NCBI GenBank assembly: GCA_020744225.1
Contig: JAGMWG010000024.1
Span: 186,001 to 250,000, forward strand
DNA from: Paraphoma chrysanthemicola
Taxonomy: Eukaryota > Ascomycota > Dothideomycetes > Pleosporales > Phaeosphaeriaceae
Length of the DNA stretch: 64,000 nt
Reading direction: 5' to 3'
The position numbers and the translations under genes were made by a program. The notes under the pieces are model-generated. The model had not been told where the DNA came from. It did no database searches and worked only from the letters and a program-made list of their open reading frames with translations. Position 1 is the stretch's first letter. Every line of letters begins with the position of its first letter. Of this stretch, positions 55,148 through 64,000 are shown one piece after another.

Positions 55148-56218
55148 CTATACCTGAAACGCCACACCATCCCTCTTAACCATCGCCTTCCCTCCACTTG
55201 CAAACCCCGTCCCCTCGCTCCTAATCTCCACGAGTCCCGGCTTCGGCCCCTTCTCCTTCTCCTTCTTCTTCTTCCCCTCCTTCTCCTCAGCCCCATTGGT
55301 CAGATCCGCATCACAAACATAACAATGCACCGACTCCGGCTCAGGCACATCATCATGCGCATCCCTATGATGTCTATGCTCCGGTCTCAAAAACTTATCC
55401 ACACACGGTTTACACAGTACATGACCGCATGGAATCGCGAGCGTGGCTTTTGTGCTATTCGTGAGCGCTTTGCGACAACTGGGACACGTCCAGACAGTTT
55501 TCCCCGTCTCGGTGGACTTTTCTTCATTGAATTTGACACTCGTCAGTGACTTTAGCGACAGATTATGCGGATGTTCGGGCTCGCTTGACGGACACACGGG
55601 AGCGTGTCTCGCTTTCTCCGCGTGCTTGTGATGCTGATCTGGTGTTTCTCCAGGGACCCAGAAACTGGGTAAATGGCCTTTTGCTGCTTTGCGTTCTTCT
55701 TCTAGGGTGCGTTTGGCTTTTGATCGGTCTTCAGACGCGATTCGCTTTAATTCCTCTTCGTCGATTTCGAATTTGCGCTTTGTGCCGCGGCCATCGCTGG
55801 CTTTTGAGTCGTCTTGTTCAACGACAATCTTGCCGTTCTGGCGGCCAATGACTTTTGATCCTGTGCCGATTTTGGCTTCTAGACCGGCTTGAACGGCCTC
55901 AAATTCTTCGACGGCGCGGAGTCGGGCTGCTTCGTCGTCTCGTAGGCGCTCGTCGTCTTCATCAATCTTTTGTCGTTCGTGCACCCTTTCAAGTCGTTTG
56001 ATCTCCTTTCTTTGCGCAAGGAGGTTGGTCATTGCGCATTCGCGGCAGAATAGGTCGCCTTGTGGACAACATACTGGATCGACTGATGGTAGGAGACACA
56101 GCTGGCAAGATCCGAATGGCAGGAATGAGTCGCGTGTGAGTCGCGTGGCTTGTGCTCCCCACCTGTCCTTGAGCGCATTGCGCTCGTACGATGTGAAGAT
56201 GGTCTTGGGTGGTGGCAT
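55148..56218 (-). CDS. NOSIP-like RING/U-box protein
   Basis: A single exon encodes 356 residues from MPPPKTIFTSYERNAL. The N-terminal split RING (NOSIP zinc-finger) is complete: FGSCQLCLLPSVDPVCCPQGDLFCRECAMTNLL. A coiled coil (about residues 70-130) and a basic KRKFEIDEEELKRI segment follow. A second RING-like block WTCPSCRKALTNSTKATLAIPCGHVLCKPCVDKF and CYVCD lies C-terminal. The tail is KKKEKEKGPKPGLVEIRSEGTGFASGG. Family knowledge: NOSIP is an E3 ubiquitin ligase and a component of late spliceosomes. Divergent from the tafazzin gene. Confidence 0.92.
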   Translation of the reverse strand: MPPPKTIFTSYERNALKDRWGAQATRLTRDSFLPFGSCQLCLLPSVDPVCCPQGDLFCRECAMTNLLAQRKEIKRLERVHERQKIDEDDERLRDDEAARLRAVEEFEAVQAGLEAKIGTGSKVIGRQNGKIVVEQDDSKASDGRGTKRKFEIDEEELKRIASEDRSKAKRTLEEERKAAKGHLPSFWVPGETPDQHHKHAEKARHAPVCPSSEPEHPHNLSLKSLTSVKFNEEKSTETGKTVWTCPSCRKALTNSTKATLAIPCGHVLCKPCVDKFLRPEHRHHRDAHDDVPEPESVHCYVCDADLTNGAEEKEGKKKKEKEKGPKPGLVEIRSEGTGFASGGKAMVKRDGVAFQV

Positions 56219-56571
56219 GCCGAAAACAGTTGTATAGTGTAAAGGAGTGTGGGTATGTGGATGCGCTGCCCAATGATCGATTTGGGATTGGCCTCTCAAT
56301 TACGCTCCAGGTTGACCGCAGTAATTACTATGCTCTCTCTTCAGTCTCGGAGACTGTATTTTGCCGTTTTGTCCTTGCTGATGATAATCATGCAACCAGC
56401 TGTCGCGTCACGAAAGACGAGGTCTAGAAATGTTGCGCCAATCGGCCCGGGTTTAGCACCACGCTAGGCCAGACCCCTGCAACTAAATTCCGGTTCCTGG
56501 CGATGTCATCGCATGGCGAAGTCTTTTCCATCCGAGAATGCCCATGTTTTCTCAATTCACCATAATTCTCG
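56219..56571. other. intergenic, divergent promoter region
   Basis: About 350 bases between the ATGs of the NOSIP-like and tafazzin genes. No motif stands out. Confidence 0.5.
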
Positions 56572-57849
56572 ATGCGACCGGAGGAGCAGCCCGAGGCACC
56601 GAGCGCGCCATGGCGGGCAGCCTCAGCTTTCACCATGGGTGCGGTGGGGATGCTCTGCAAGAGCTTTTTGGCGGGCTTAAGCAAAGTGGAGACTCATGGC
56701 ATGGAGGGCTTCTTGAAGTTACTGGATGAGCGGGAGGACGTTGGTGCACGGGAGAGAGGACTGATTACCGGTATGGATTGCAATTGTTTCAGCAGGAAAG
56801 GTGTCTAACATGCACCAGTGTCAAACCACATTTCTGTGTATGTGCAGACGCATCGCGTTCACTGTCAACATTCGAAGCTGACAGGCAGTATCTAGTATGG
56901 ATGACCCTCTGATATGGGGCATTCTGCCAGTGGGCTACTTGTTCAACCCCGACAATCTGCGCTGGGGTCTTGGGAGTTACGACTTATGCTTTACCAACAA
57001 GTATGGCCAACACTAAACCTGGGCTACTTCTACTGACAGCGTTGCAGAGGACTGTCCACCTTCTTCACACTAGGCCAGACCCTGCCTACCCACCGAACGA
57101 TGCACTCCCAGTACGGCGGCCTCTTTCAGCCCACGATAACGCAAGCGATTCGCCTCCTGTCGCGCGGGCCTTTCGTACACGAAAACGCCCCGCCTCAGAA
57201 GCCTACGACTTCGCCCAAGAGCCCCGATCTTATTGATCCGTTTACCGAAGGCCACCTCACATTCTCAACGAATGGCCAGGACACATTCCCAGCACCTTCG
57301 GCATACCTCACCCGCCGGCATGCCTGGGTGCACATCTTTCCCGAGGGCATGATACACCAGACGGAGGACAGGATCATGCGCTACTTCAAGTGGGGAGTTT
57401 CGCGGCTCGTACTGGAGAGCGAGCCGATGCCGGACATTGTGCCCATCTTTATTGAGGGCTTCGACGAGATCATGCACGAAACGCGAACGTTTCCACGCTT
57501 CATACCACGGCCATTCAAGAATGTCAGAGTCACGTTTGGCGAGAAATTGGATACCGAGGCAGTCTTTGGAGATTTGCGCCAGCGGTGGAAGCAGATGCGC
57601 GCACGAGAAGAGAAGGCTGAAGGCGCGCTTGAGGTCGGCGTCCTAAACGACACGCTCAAGTACTCCGACGAGGCTGTTAGCCTGCGCAAAGAGTGCACGA
57701 AAAGGATCCGGCAGGCGGTCTTGGACGTTAGGCGGCAGCGCGGGTATCCCGAGGACGACCCCAAGAACAGCCTGGCGGAAACATGGCTGCGCGAGGGGCC
57801 GGAGCGGGAAGGTCGCAAGCAAGACGGCAGCATCATAAAAGACACTTGA
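56572..57849 (+). CDS. taz1: Tafazzin (Taz1) cardiolipin transacylase
   Basis: Four exons, 56572-56770, 56819-56837, 56896-57000 and 57048-57849, give 374 residues. The introns are 47-58 bp. Exon 2 is only 19 bp and carries most of the acyltransferase H-x4-D motif, completed by exon 3 as NHISVMDD (His70, Asp75). N-terminal AASAFTMGAVGMLCKSFL resembles the family's membrane-associating start. WGLGSYDLCFTNKGLSTFFTLGQTLPTHR and HAWVHIFPEGMIHQ (the FPEG motif) are conserved. A C-terminal extension with RQRGYPEDDPKNSLAETW is typical of fungi. Family knowledge: remodels cardiolipin acyl chains on the mitochondrial outer and inner membrane faces. Confidence 0.94.
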
Positions 57850-58553
57850 TGCGATTCGTCCAAGACTATGTACAGCTACGATGACGGCGCAGGATCGACA
57901 GGGCCAACGCCTGGTTTTCGCCCTAGGCTCGACGGCTTCGTCTTTTCAACAAAGAATTCTTCGAGGGCATGGGCTGTGAAGCTGGCCGCCCCCAACCAGC
58001 AAGATGCGCGCAGCGTGTCAGATTAGATCAAGTAATTAACCATCAGCGACTGCCTGTTCTGCTGCGCCGATCAACCACAACCTCAGGCTGACGCGCTGGG
58101 GCGGGTTTCGTCATTGCCCGGCGAGAACAGACACGGCGACGTTTGTAGTGATCGCAGAGTCTCTGGCGTGCTCGTGTCGTCATCCACTGTTTGCGCGCCC
58201 ATTCACTTCAGGCGCGCCGCGCGAGGCGGCGGCGTGAATGTGAATGGTGAAGTGATGCCTGTCGAGTCCGGCGAGCTGTTTTTGTCGCGCAGAAGCTTGG
58301 CAGTCGCAGCCCCCTGCGCCTGCTAAACGATAAAAGTCGTGCATGCCCCGCCCAGATTCCCGACCACGACCGTGCCTGCCACTTTCTGCCGCCCGCGCCT
58401 AGCTCAACTCGCTCACCGCCTGCATACACCAGAGCCTTTTGGTGACGCTGCACCTGGCACGCATCTCTAAACCCACCTCGCTTGCCGGGCCAATTACACG
58501 TCTTCAGCCACCCTTCCCGCATCCAGCAGTACATAAATCCGCAGCCCCAGCCA
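57850..58553. other. intergenic
   Basis: Spacer with a long probable 5' leader of the NC2alpha gene. No gene is supported. Confidence 0.5.
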
Positions 58554-59279
58554 ATGGACAGCAACTGGGCACCGAAAAGCCCGGACCTTTCATCATACTA
58601 CGCTCCCGAGGAGCTGCCCTTACATCCCCAGCACCAGGGCTACCGCGGTTCCGTCTCGCATATCGCGCCCTTCATAACACCGTCGTCCAGCCCCACCCTG
58701 CAGGACAAGCCAGCGCCGCCCTCTGTTCCACAGTCTTCGATGCCTCGCGGCGTGCGCAAGGAGGAGAGCATGCAAGATGCAGACTACACACCAGACGCGC
58801 CCGTCTCGATAGGCAAGCTGCCGGACATCGGCAATGGCACCGGCGGGTCGACGCTGCCTCCGAACGTTGACGACATCATCATCAAGAACCACTTCCCCGT
58901 TGCCCGGATAAAGCGCATCATGCAGGCCGACGACGATGTGGGAAAGGTTGCACAAGTCACGCCTGTGGTTGTCTGTACGTACTCTGCACTGCCACTTTCA
59001 CGTTCTCGCTAACACCCCACAGCAAAAGCACTCGAGCTTTTCATGATCTCCCTCGTCACCAAAGCCGCCGCCGAAGCCAAGACGCGCAACTCGAAACGCG
59101 TCACCACCCTCCACCTCAAGCAAGCCATCACCACCAACGAGCAGTTCGACTTCCTCAATGACATAGTCTCCAAGGTCGCCGACGCGCCCGAGAAGAGCGA
59201 GGACGCCATGGACGTAGACGGCAAGAAGAAAAAGGCGAGCAGGAAGAAGAAGAAAACCGACGACGACGATAGCGTTTGA
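58554..59279 (+). CDS. bur6: NC2alpha/DRAP1 (Bur6-like) histone-fold corepressor
   Basis: Exons 58554-58974 and 59023-59279, across a 48-bp intron (GTACGT..CACAG), give 225 residues. The histone fold spans about residues 112-180: NHFPVARIKRIMQADDDVGKVAQ, VTPVVVSKALELFMISLVTKAAAEAK and KRVTTLHLKQAI. The two halves are joined at the splice (VVV|SKAL). The N-terminal 110 residues are disordered and Pro/Ser-rich, longer than yeast Bur6. A Lys-rich C-terminal tail (KKKKASRKKKK) precedes DDDDSV. Family knowledge: with NC2beta (Dr1) it binds TBP on promoters and represses or tunes RNA polymerase II transcription. A CBF/NF-Y C subunit is less likely because of the KNHFPVARIKRIMQ pattern. Confidence 0.9.
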
Positions 59280-59901
59280 GATGCTGGGAGCTTTCAGCAA
59301 GCACACTCAGTACGATGATTAGAACACCGCGACGCCGTCCAGGACATACAAATAGCCTGTCTGGGTCGAGAACAAGGCAGCGTCGCCGCTCTGAAGGTTG
59401 AAATGGAGCCAGGTGTGTATGGAAGGCGCTTTCGATGAGCGTCTCTGACCGGCACAGGTGTCATTCTTGATGGAATTTGCGACGATACCAATGAATACGA
59501 TAGATTTCGGATGTCTGAAGATATCCAGGACCTTTTTCTGGACACTATTGTTCTCGATGTTGACGTGACGATGTCAAACGGCTGTTTACACGGTCTGCAG
59601 CCGATGGATAAACAACGAGGCCGCCCACCAACCAGGTCGTTTCTTACCCGCACTTTATCCGCTCATCTCCGCAGATCCCCACAACCCCAACGACTCTCCA
59701 GGCACAATTCATGCATTGGTACCTGCGCATTTCTAGATCCTTACTATATTCGTCTTCGTGTTCATGCTTAGCCTCCTCTGGTCCATCCACCCGCAATTAA
59801 AGTCCCGCCGACGTGGAAGGTACTAAAGATGTGACTTCCCCTTCTTCACCATCTTCCCACACTCCATCTTAGTCAATCAGAAAGGCCACGAATACGTCAA
59901 G
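59280..59901. other. intergenic
   Basis: No gene is supported. The last 80 bases are pyrimidine-rich leader of the next gene. Confidence 0.5.
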
Positions 59902-61300
59902 ATGATCCTCTCGAGGCTGGCGGTACTATTGGTGGGTGTGGTAGGCTCGGTACAGGCGGATATAGTTGAAGGCAATGTCGTTTCCAAACGCGCGATTCGA
60001 CCAAACCCCTCGAATGGCCACTGGATTGATGCATGGGCGTCGATGCCCCAGCTCACGGAGCCGGCGAACCTGCCACCTGCGCCTTTCGTAGGTAATACAC
60101 ATTTTTCACTCGGATTCTACTGACTGCATCCAGAACCAAAGTGGTGCTGTATTCGTGAACTCGACTGTCCGCCAAACCCTATACATGACAGCTCAAGCCA
60201 ATCAAGTGCGCATCAAAATATCAAACGTTTTTGGAGGCTCCGTCCTACCAATCACGGCGATCAGCATTGCCCTACCAGCCAATCAAACTGCCGGCATCCA
60301 CCAGATTCAGCCCAAGACAGTCCAAAAGGTTACGTTCTCTGGCAAAGATGGCATTATCATCCCCAATGGCGCGCTAGCAGTCTCGGATCCCATCAACTTT
60401 CCCATCAAGGCTCAGCAGATAGTCACAGTCACGCTGTATCTTGCTACTGGCCAGACAACTAACAGCATCACCTCGCACCCCGGCTCTCGAACTACCAGCT
60501 GGTGGCAGTTTGGCAACGCCGTCGATGCGGCCCAGCTTGCCGTCACAGATGCATCGACGCAGTCAGCGGCGCATTGGTACTTCCTCTCTTCCATCGAAGC
60601 GTGGGTGCCGCCCAAGCAGGGATCGCTTCTTATCGTTGGCGACTCCATCACCGACGGCCGTGGCTCGACTACTAATGCAAACAACCGCTGGCCTGACCTG
60701 CTTCTCCGACGCCTTCAGGGCAACGCTGCCACGAAGCACATTTCATTTGGCAACCTTGCAGCAGGCGGCAACCGCATCCTCGCAGACGGTCTTGGCCCCA
60801 ATGCATTTGGCCGCATTGATCGCGACGTGCTTGCGCATCCTGGCGTTAGCTACGCCATGATTTTTGAAGGCGTGAACGACATTGGCGGAGGAGCTACGAC
60901 CAAGGAAGCCCAAGATGTCATTTACGAGCGCTTGACACAGGCATACCAGCAAATGGTCACACTCATCCACGCTCACGGTATTCCCGTCTTCGGCGCTACC
61001 ATCACACCCTTCAGCGCGCCTGCGAACGTTACCTTCCAGCCGTACAGCAATCCAGAGCGCGAGAAAACGCGTCAACGCATCAACAAGTTCATCCGCGAAT
61101 CTGGTACATTTGACGCAGTCGCCGATTTTGACAAGTTCCTGGCGGATCCCAAGATTCCAAGTCAATTGAATCCGGCGTATGATAGTGGTGATTATTTGCA
61201 TCCCAGTGTGGCTGGATACCAGTACCTGGCAGATCAATTCCCAGTACGTATCTTTGCGCAGTGGGCGGACGGTGCGGATGAGTTTAGCTGGGGACAGTAG
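59902..61300 (+). CDS. Secreted SGNH (GDSL-type) hydrolase
   Basis: Exons 59902-60087 and 60134-61300, with a 46-bp phase-0 intron (GTAGGT..CCAG), give 450 residues. The signal peptide is residues about 1-19 (ending SVQA). The N-terminal domain (about residues 35-200) is beta-rich: WIDAWASMPQLTEP, NSTVRQTLYMT and SWWQFGNAVDAAQL. The SGNH domain holds Ser233 in IVGDSITDGRG, Gly in LAAGGNRIL, Asn in GVNDIGGG, and Asp/His in DSGDYLHPSVAGY. Family knowledge: secreted lipases or esterases acting on plant polysaccharide esters or lipids; the N-terminal WASM block marks the subgroup with an N-terminal beta-sandwich. Substrate unknown. Confidence 0.92.
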
Positions 61301-61931
61301 ATGTCAATGTACAATAAGCCGCGTAATGTCAATATCGGTATCTGTATGCAAACTTGCATCGCGAGAAACAGTTCTTAATGCCGTGTTAACGGCTGTTCGG
61401 TGCCCTTTTGGTCCCGACATGTTGTACGCGTTCAACTGGCAGTTTTGAGATACGAAAGAGCTTACCAATAGCAATGCCACGGAAGTATGTGCCGTGCAAA
61501 CATTGTTGGTTGGCTGGTCGTGCAGCTGGATACTTTTCCGAGATGACGGAAATAACGATGAGGAAAGTGCCGACCGATGAATGCTCTTGGCTGGAAGGGG
61601 TAAGGCGTGCGGCGACTAAGCCAGCGAAAAGACGTCATTTTGACAACGGCGGGGATCGGCAGCGCGATTTGGGCAAACGTTAAGTTACATATCTTGCGCA
61701 GTCTTGGTGAGAATTGCTTACAATGTGTTGATCATTTCCATGCTGATATTTCTAGAAGCTTTTGCAGTGAGATAATCGCCTCTTGAGCTTGCGAATAACT
61801 AAGCGAGAGACCGATAACACGGAAAAGCTCGCAAAGTTGAAAAGTTGGGAAGAAGAGCAAGGACATATATTGAGGAATCCCTTGAAGCATCAGCGTTATT
61901 GCACATCACGAACACCATCACAAACATCGCC
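61301..61931. other. intergenic
   Basis: Spacer between the esterase and the MFS gene. No feature is seen. Confidence 0.5.
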
Positions 61932-63795
61932 ATGCCACGATTACCAGATTCAACTTCAGCTGGCTCCGAACCACAAATCCAGACTCTCTCGTCGTCAGAG
62001 ACTCAGGTCGAGTTAGAAGATGGAAGACAATCACGCCCAACACGAAGAAGCATAAGCACATCAAGCTCAGACTCATCATCCGAAGCCGATGAAGAAGAGG
62101 AAAAGACCTCGCAATACGATGGTCACCGCCCCACGAACCGCGAACTGCGGAAGAGCACCAGCAGATCACGAAGTCGCGGCAGCCAACTATCCCGCCCACG
62201 AACAGCAACAAGCACAGGCTTCAACCAGCCAATGAGCCGCACAATGTCACGAAGAGACACCGTCTTATCAAGAATACGCACAAGACCAAACGTCGCACCC
62301 TTCTCACATCCACTAGCACATCAACAAACGACTGCAGACGTTCTCGTCGACTTTGAAGGCCTAGACGATCCCTACCGCCCCATGAACTGGCCCACGAAAA
62401 AGAAAGTCATCACGACTATGCTCTACGGCCTCACGACTATGAGCGCAACATGGGCGTCGTCCGCCTACTCCGCCGGCACCGAGCAAATCGCGCGCGAATT
62501 CCACGTCGGGACACAAGTCGCTGTCCTCGGCACGACACTCTTCCTCTTCGGTTTCGGCATAGGGCCACTGATCTGGGCGCCCTTGTCCGAAGTCTACGGG
62601 CGCAGGCTCGCGGTGCTGGGACCCATGTTCGTCGCGATATGTTTCTCATTCGGTAGTGCCGTGGCGAAGGATTTCCAAACACTGATGATTACGCGGTTCT
62701 TCGGTGCGTTTTTCGCCAGCGCGCCCGTCACGAATACTGGTGGTGTGCTGGGCGATCTGTACTCCCCTGCCTGGCGCGGAATCGCTATGGCTGGATATGC
62801 CATGGCCGTTGTTGGCGGGCCGTGTCTTGGGCCTATTGTTTCTGCTGCATTTGTTGCGAATCCGGCGCTGGGGTGGCGCTGGACGGAGTACTTTACTGGA
62901 ATTTTGCAGGCTGTGATTCTTATGATTGATATTGTTTTCGTGGACGAATCGTATCCGCCCAAACTACTCGTTTACAAAGCGCGTCGTCTCCGGCACGAGA
63001 CGGGAAACTGGGCGCTGCATACGAAATTCGAGGAATGGGATGTTAGTATCGCTGAATTGTCAAGAAAGTTCTTGGTTCGTCCGATTCAGCTTCTGATGAC
63101 GCCAATTTGCTTTCTCGTAGCATTGTACGCGAGGTCAGTAAACTCCCTATTCTTACAACCCTCTCTTGGTACTAACCATCCCCAGCTTCTGTTACGGCAT
63201 CCTATACATGCAATTAGGAGGCATCCCAATCATCTTCGGCCAACTCCGCGGCTGGCCCGCCGTGTCCTCGACGCTCCCCTTCCTCGCCATGCTCCTGGGC
63301 GCCTTCATCGGCAGCTGCATCAACATCTACAATCAAACCATATACAACGTCGTATACCACCGCTCCGGTGACCGCGCCGTCCCGGAAGCCCGTCTGCCGC
63401 CCATGATGCTCGGATCCGTGCTCTTTTCCGCAGGCCAATTCCTGCTTGGATGGACTGCAGACCCGAAATTCCACTGGATTGCGCCATGTATCGGCCTGGT
63501 CATGATGGGCACGGGATTCTTCACGATCTTCCAAGCCGCATTGAATTATTTGGTAGATACGTTTACAGCGTATGCGGCGAGTGCGGTGGCGGCGAATACA
63601 TTCTTGAGGAGTTGTTTTGCGGGCGCATTTCCGTTGGTCGTGGGGCCGATGTATCGCAACATTGGAACGGGACCTGCGAGTTCGATCACGGGTGGGTTTG
63701 CGGCGCTGTTGATTCCGGTGCCATTTGTCTTTTATGTGTTTGGGAAGCGGATTAGAGCCGGGAGTAAGTGGAGTAAGGGGAGTGTGTTTGATTAG
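61932..63795 (+). CDS. DHA1-type MFS drug/polyamine exporter
   Basis: Exons 61932-63133 and 63186-63795, with a 52-bp intron (GTCAGT..CCCAG, branch CTAAC), give 603 residues. A long Ser/Arg-rich cytosolic N-terminus of about 140 residues precedes 12 membrane helices. Conserved motifs are DPYRPMNWP, motif A APLSEVYGRRLAVL after helix 2, RFFGAFFASAP, GGVLGDLYSPAWRG and the antiporter motif C GYAMAVVGGPCLGPIVSA. Helix 7 onward (SFCYGILYMQLGGIPIIF) follows the intron. A DHA1 family member (TPO1/FLU1/benomyl-resistance type). Family knowledge: proton-coupled efflux of xenobiotics or polyamines at the plasma membrane. The real start is ATG 61932; upstream in-frame codons are non-coding. Confidence 0.94.
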
Positions 63796-64000
63796 ACTTT
63801 GACTGGGGAGTATCCGCACGAAAGGATACAACACATCGTGTACGCGCTAGTGACAACAGCAAGCTCGATACTAGAATCGGTAAATCGCAGCCTGTCTATC
63901 TTCAAACAATCTTACATATCTTTCCATCATTTGCAAAATGTGCTGAAGGTAGACACGGTCTATCAAGCTCGTCATATCCATGCAAAACACTTACAGGTAT
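63796..64000. other. 3' flank, no gene visible
   Basis: The last 205 bases follow the MFS stop codon and contain no recognisable feature. Confidence 0.5.

Noticed and set aside
56590..56640. Alternative ATG for tafazzin at 56610 region
   Set aside because: It is in a different frame; the protein from 56572 matches the family N-terminus.

Overview
The window is nuclear DNA of a filamentous ascomycete (Pezizomycotina). The genes carry many short introns of about 46-122 bp with GT..AG ends and CTAAC/CTGAC-type branch sites. They are monocistronic and lie on both strands. The gene families are typical of the group: HET-domain proteins, tannase-type esterase, GH11 xylanase, DUF3500, EthD, an NvfI/CmcJ-like oxygenase, an F-box protein and a DHA1 MFS transporter. 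A Dothideomycete is my guess, not a demonstrated placement. I count 31 protein genes. I saw no convincing tRNA, rRNA, CRISPR or intact transposon. Exon joins below were made by eye from splice signals and reading-frame continuity.

1-10.4 kb is accessory and catabolic in character: a truncated FAD monooxygenase, a tannase/feruloyl esterase, a small hidden two-exon gene, a DUF3500 protein, a DUF4188 protein and an EthD protein. 10.4-13.2 kb holds a C2H2 zinc-finger gene bracketed by a 36-bp direct repeat.

13.2-42 kb is mostly housekeeping. It has a UBP12-like deubiquitinase, a HET protein, a protein with a degenerate retropepsin-like fold, an IAH1-like esterase with a start-codon-only first exon and a GEF1-like CLC channel. 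Next come a divergent pair of putative splicing factors (NSRP1-like and NFKBIL1-like), a secreted GH11 xylanase, a SET-domain protein, and a divergent PRCC-like/Sin1 (TORC2) pair. A degenerate tandem repeat array follows, then a coiled-coil protein.

42-55 kb is sparse and accessory-like. It holds an alpha/beta hydrolase, a crotonase-fold protein with a secretion signal, an extended SDR with a one-base frameshift, a secreted orphan protein, a second HET protein, an NvfI/CmcJ-like oxygenase and an F-box-like protein. 55-64 kb returns to housekeeping (NOSIP-like, tafazzin, NC2alpha/Bur6) and then ends with a secreted SGNH hydrolase and an MFS exporter.

Nothing amounts to a clear new multi-gene system. 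The best leads are the retropepsin-like protein, the secretory crotonase with its neighbours, the tandem array, the repeat-flanked zinc-finger gene and the phenolic-degradation neighbourhood at the left end.
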